This document shows, piece after piece, positions 62,288-64,000 of a stretch of 64,000 nucleotides of DNA. Location of the stretch: contig JAAZMZ010000023.1 in assembly GCA_012798535.1 (NCBI GenBank), positions 93,344 to 157,343 on the forward strand, given 5' to 3'. The DNA comes from Leptolinea sp. Its GTDB lineage: Bacteria > Chloroflexota > Anaerolineae > Anaerolineales > Anaerolineaceae. The position numbers were made by a program, and so were the translations under genes. The notes under the pieces were generated by a model that worked only from the letters and a program-made list of their open reading frames with translations, was not told the origin of the DNA and made no database searches. Within the stretch, counting starts at the first letter, position 1. Every line of letters starts with the position of its first letter.

Positions 62288-63702
62288 TTTGCCTGCATCT
62301 TTCTTGCGGCATTCTCCACAGCTCGAATGATCTTGTAATAACCAGTACAGCGGCACAGGTTTCCGGTCAGAGCATGCTTAATTTCAATTTCTGTCGGGTT
62401 TGGATTTTCTTCTAGTAGTTTCGCGGAAGACATGATAAAACCAGGAGTACAGTATCCACATTGAACAGCGCCCTCTTCAATAAAGGCAAGTTGAACAGGG
62501 TGAAGATCATTTCCTCTAGCCATACCTTCAATGGTGGTGATCTCCGCACCGTGAGCCCGTGGAGCAGGAACCATGCAGGCCATTACAGCTTCTCCATCCA
62601 AATAAATGGTACATGCACCACACTCACCTTCATCACATCCTTCTTTTGTGCCTGTCAATCCAACATCTTCACGTAAAAAACGAAGCAATGTTTTTGATTG
62701 TCCACTCTTAATAACAAATTTTTGCCCATTTATTGTTGTGATAATTGGCGTATTGTCAGTTATCTTTCCGGCAAACTTGACATTTTTTCTGTTATTTTCA
62801 TGGTGTTGCAAAACGGGAGGATTTTCAAGCAGACCATATTCTGTGGATCCTTCCTTGATCCTTTCCAGCGCCTGTTTCACCAATATTCCCACGATATAGG
62901 TGCGGTATACCGCAGAACCACGCAGATCATTGATCGGCCGTGCCGCTTCTCCCGCCAGCCTTGACGCTTCGGTGATCATTTCTGGAGTTAATTCTTTCCC
63001 CTTAAGATAATCTTCTGCTTCCGCCGCATGGATAATTACCGGAGCCACCGCACCCAGTGTGATAACAGCTTGTCTGATCTTTTTCCCCTCCATGTCAAGT
63101 ATCACGGTAGCATTCACCACCGAAATAGCCTGGGCGCGACGCAGTGCATTTTTTATATAAATCCCATTTTGATCCGGCTTCATTGCCGGAAAATTTATAT
63201 CCATAAGGATTTCGTCCGGTTCCATAACCGTCTTTCTTACCCCGGTGTAAAAATCCTTCAATTTTACAGTTCGGATTCCCCGCTTGCTGATGAGAACAAG
63301 ACTGGCATCCAGAGCTATCAACGGAGAAATGGTGTCATTGGCCGGCGATGCTGTGATCAGATTTCCGGCAATGGTTCCCCGGTTGCGAATCTGGGGCGAA
63401 CCGACCTGCCAGCAGGCCAGAACAAGTGGAAGAGCGTACTTTTTCAATAAATCCGATTTGACACAATCATTATGGGAAACCAGCGGCCCGATATGGATTA
63501 CGCCATTCTCATCCATGGCAATCACATCCAGTCCACTAATTCGTGTTACATCAATAAGTGTCTGGATACCCTTTCTGACACCGCGTTCCATCTCCAGAAT
63601 AATATCTGTGGCACCGGCAACGATTCTAGCTTTTCCACCAGCTTCTGCCAGGGCTTCGACTGCCTGGTCAATCGAATCAGCATTAATATATTCTTGCCAC
63701 AT
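62284..63702 (-). CDS. Xanthine dehydrogenase-family FAD-binding and [2Fe-2S] subunits, fused
   Basis: A 472-aa fusion. Residues about 1-285 form the FAD-binding medium subunit (ARIVAGATDIILEMERG, RNRGTIAGNLITASPAND). Residues about 318-470 form the [2Fe-2S] small subunit with the plant-type ligands CDEGECGAC plus a further Cys, and the second cluster CGYCTPG and CRCTGY. FAD-before-FeS is the reverse of the usual fused XdhA order. The ATG has AAAGGAG upstream. It follows the xdhC homologue by 13 nt and passes electrons from the molybdenum subunit. Confidence 0.92.
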   Translation of the reverse strand: MWQEYINADSIDQAVEALAEAGGKARIVAGATDIILEMERGVRKGIQTLIDVTRISGLDVIAMDENGVIHIGPLVSHNDCVKSDLLKKYALPLVLACWQVGSPQIRNRGTIAGNLITASPANDTISPLIALDASLVLISKRGIRTVKLKDFYTGVRKTVMEPDEILMDINFPAMKPDQNGIYIKNALRRAQAISVVNATVILDMEGKKIRQAVITLGAVAPVIIHAAEAEDYLKGKELTPEMITEASRLAGEAARPINDLRGSAVYRTYIVGILVKQALERIKEGSTEYGLLENPPVLQHHENNRKNVKFAGKITDNTPIITTINGQKFVIKSGQSKTLLRFLREDVGLTGTKEGCDEGECGACTIYLDGEAVMACMVPAPRAHGAEITTIEGMARGNDLHPVQLAFIEEGAVQCGYCTPGFIMSSAKLLEENPNPTEIEIKHALTGNLCRCTGYYKIIRAVENAARKMQAK

Positions 63703-63715
63703 AGAAGCTCCTTTA

Positions 63716-64000
63716 TTACCCCTTCATAGATTTCCCTGTACCGCCGTTTCGCAACATGATGATCTCAGCCATGATGGAAACCGCGATCTCTTCCGGTGTT
63801 TCTGCCTGTAATTCCAACCCGAGTGGAGAATGAACTTTTTCCAGTTTTTTCAGATCCACACCCTGTTCGAGAAGACCTTCCTTTGTAAAAGACCAACGCC
63901 TTTTTGATCCAATTACACCGATAAACGCCGCCTGCGTTTCAAGCAAAGGTTTCAATCCTGCAATATCGACATTTGAACCCCGAGTTGTTAATATTATGTA
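63716..64000 (-). CDS. xdhC: XdhC/CoxF-family cofactor insertion protein (5' end outside window)
   Basis: The last 94 residues of an XdhC protein; its start lies beyond position 64000. The frame is open to the window edge and reads LTTRGSNVDIAGLKPLL and AAFIGVIGSKRRW, the Rossmann-domain signature, then SPLGLELQAETPEEIAVSIM, matching XdhC C-termini. XdhC binds molybdenum cofactor and delivers it, sulfurated, to the hydroxylase. It is the most upstream gene seen in this operon. Confidence 0.9.
   Translation of the reverse strand, partial: YIILTTRGSNVDIAGLKPLLETQAAFIGVIGSKRRWSFTKEGLLEQGVDLKKLEKVHSPLGLELQAETPEEIAVSIMAEIIMLRNGGTGKSMKG

Overview
This is a gene-dense, moderately AT-rich bacterial chromosome segment with no rRNA, tRNA, CRISPR array, insertion sequence or prophage that I can see. 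Gene content points to an anaerobic, amino-acid- and organic-acid-using bacterium, most likely a Chloroflexota member of the Anaerolineae type. The assignment is an inference. It rests on a LysM/M23 lipoprotein of a type I associate with Chloroflexota, a split glycine decarboxylase, a 2-oxoacid:ferredoxin oxidoreductase, a LarA-type racemase, a selenium-dependent molybdenum hydroxylase cluster and ATP-type PEP carboxykinase.

Layout. 1-2723: alaS, whose ATG begins one base outside the window. 2779-5923 (minus): a DJ-1/PfpI protein, a membrane metallophosphoesterase and leucyl aminopeptidase, overlapping by 3-4 nt. 5979-9459 (minus): gcvH-gcvPA-gcvPB behind a tandem glycine riboswitch, with no gcvT. 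9611-13914: typA, a 64-aa minus-strand gene, then glmS preceded by a glmS self-cleaving ribozyme with two extra hairpins. 14006-16936: M23 lipoprotein, FkbM methyltransferase and a SufR-like regulator. 17040-23104: nuoB-nuoCD-nuoI, a small two-CxxC protein, mrp, a PSP1/RicT protein and a PIG-L deacetylase. 23132-26761: GntR regulator with korA-korB under a consensus promoter. 26825-32039 (minus): fmdB-argF-rocD-CoA transferase-pyk, a tight operon suited to ornithine/arginine fermentation and ATP generation. 32124-36041: phnD-phnC-phnE; the permease carries a large extra membrane insert. 36076-41278: a VUT/YhhQ transporter, a methyltransferase, and a vWA + PP2C + protein-kinase triad like the TerY-P triad. 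41361-42401: a Xer-type tyrosine recombinase with a 28-bp dif-like site just upstream, a candidate chromosome-dimer-resolution locus. 42881-50553: MBL protein, LarA homologue, alpha/beta hydrolase, Asp23 and NusB, a large lipoprotein with a glycosidase-like barrel, and pckA. 50563-56014: prepilin peptidase, MrfA-type helicase carrying an HNH nuclease domain, MrfB exonuclease, methyltransferase and a DUF2007 protein. 56017-64000 (minus): an eight-gene selenium/molybdenum hydroxylase operon that runs off the window inside xdhC.

How the genes work together. Glycine cleavage, ornithine transamination, 2-oxoacid oxidation to acyl-CoA and CoA transfer form a plausible amino-acid fermentation core. 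Complex I parts and the molybdenum hydroxylase supply redox chemistry. RNA-level control is prominent (glycine riboswitch, glmS ribozyme). The most unusual items are the HNH-bearing MrfA helicase, the Xer/dif pair, the kinase-phosphatase-vWA triad, the expanded PhnE permease, the variant glmS ribozyme and the molybdenum hydroxylase operon with an embedded small membrane protein.
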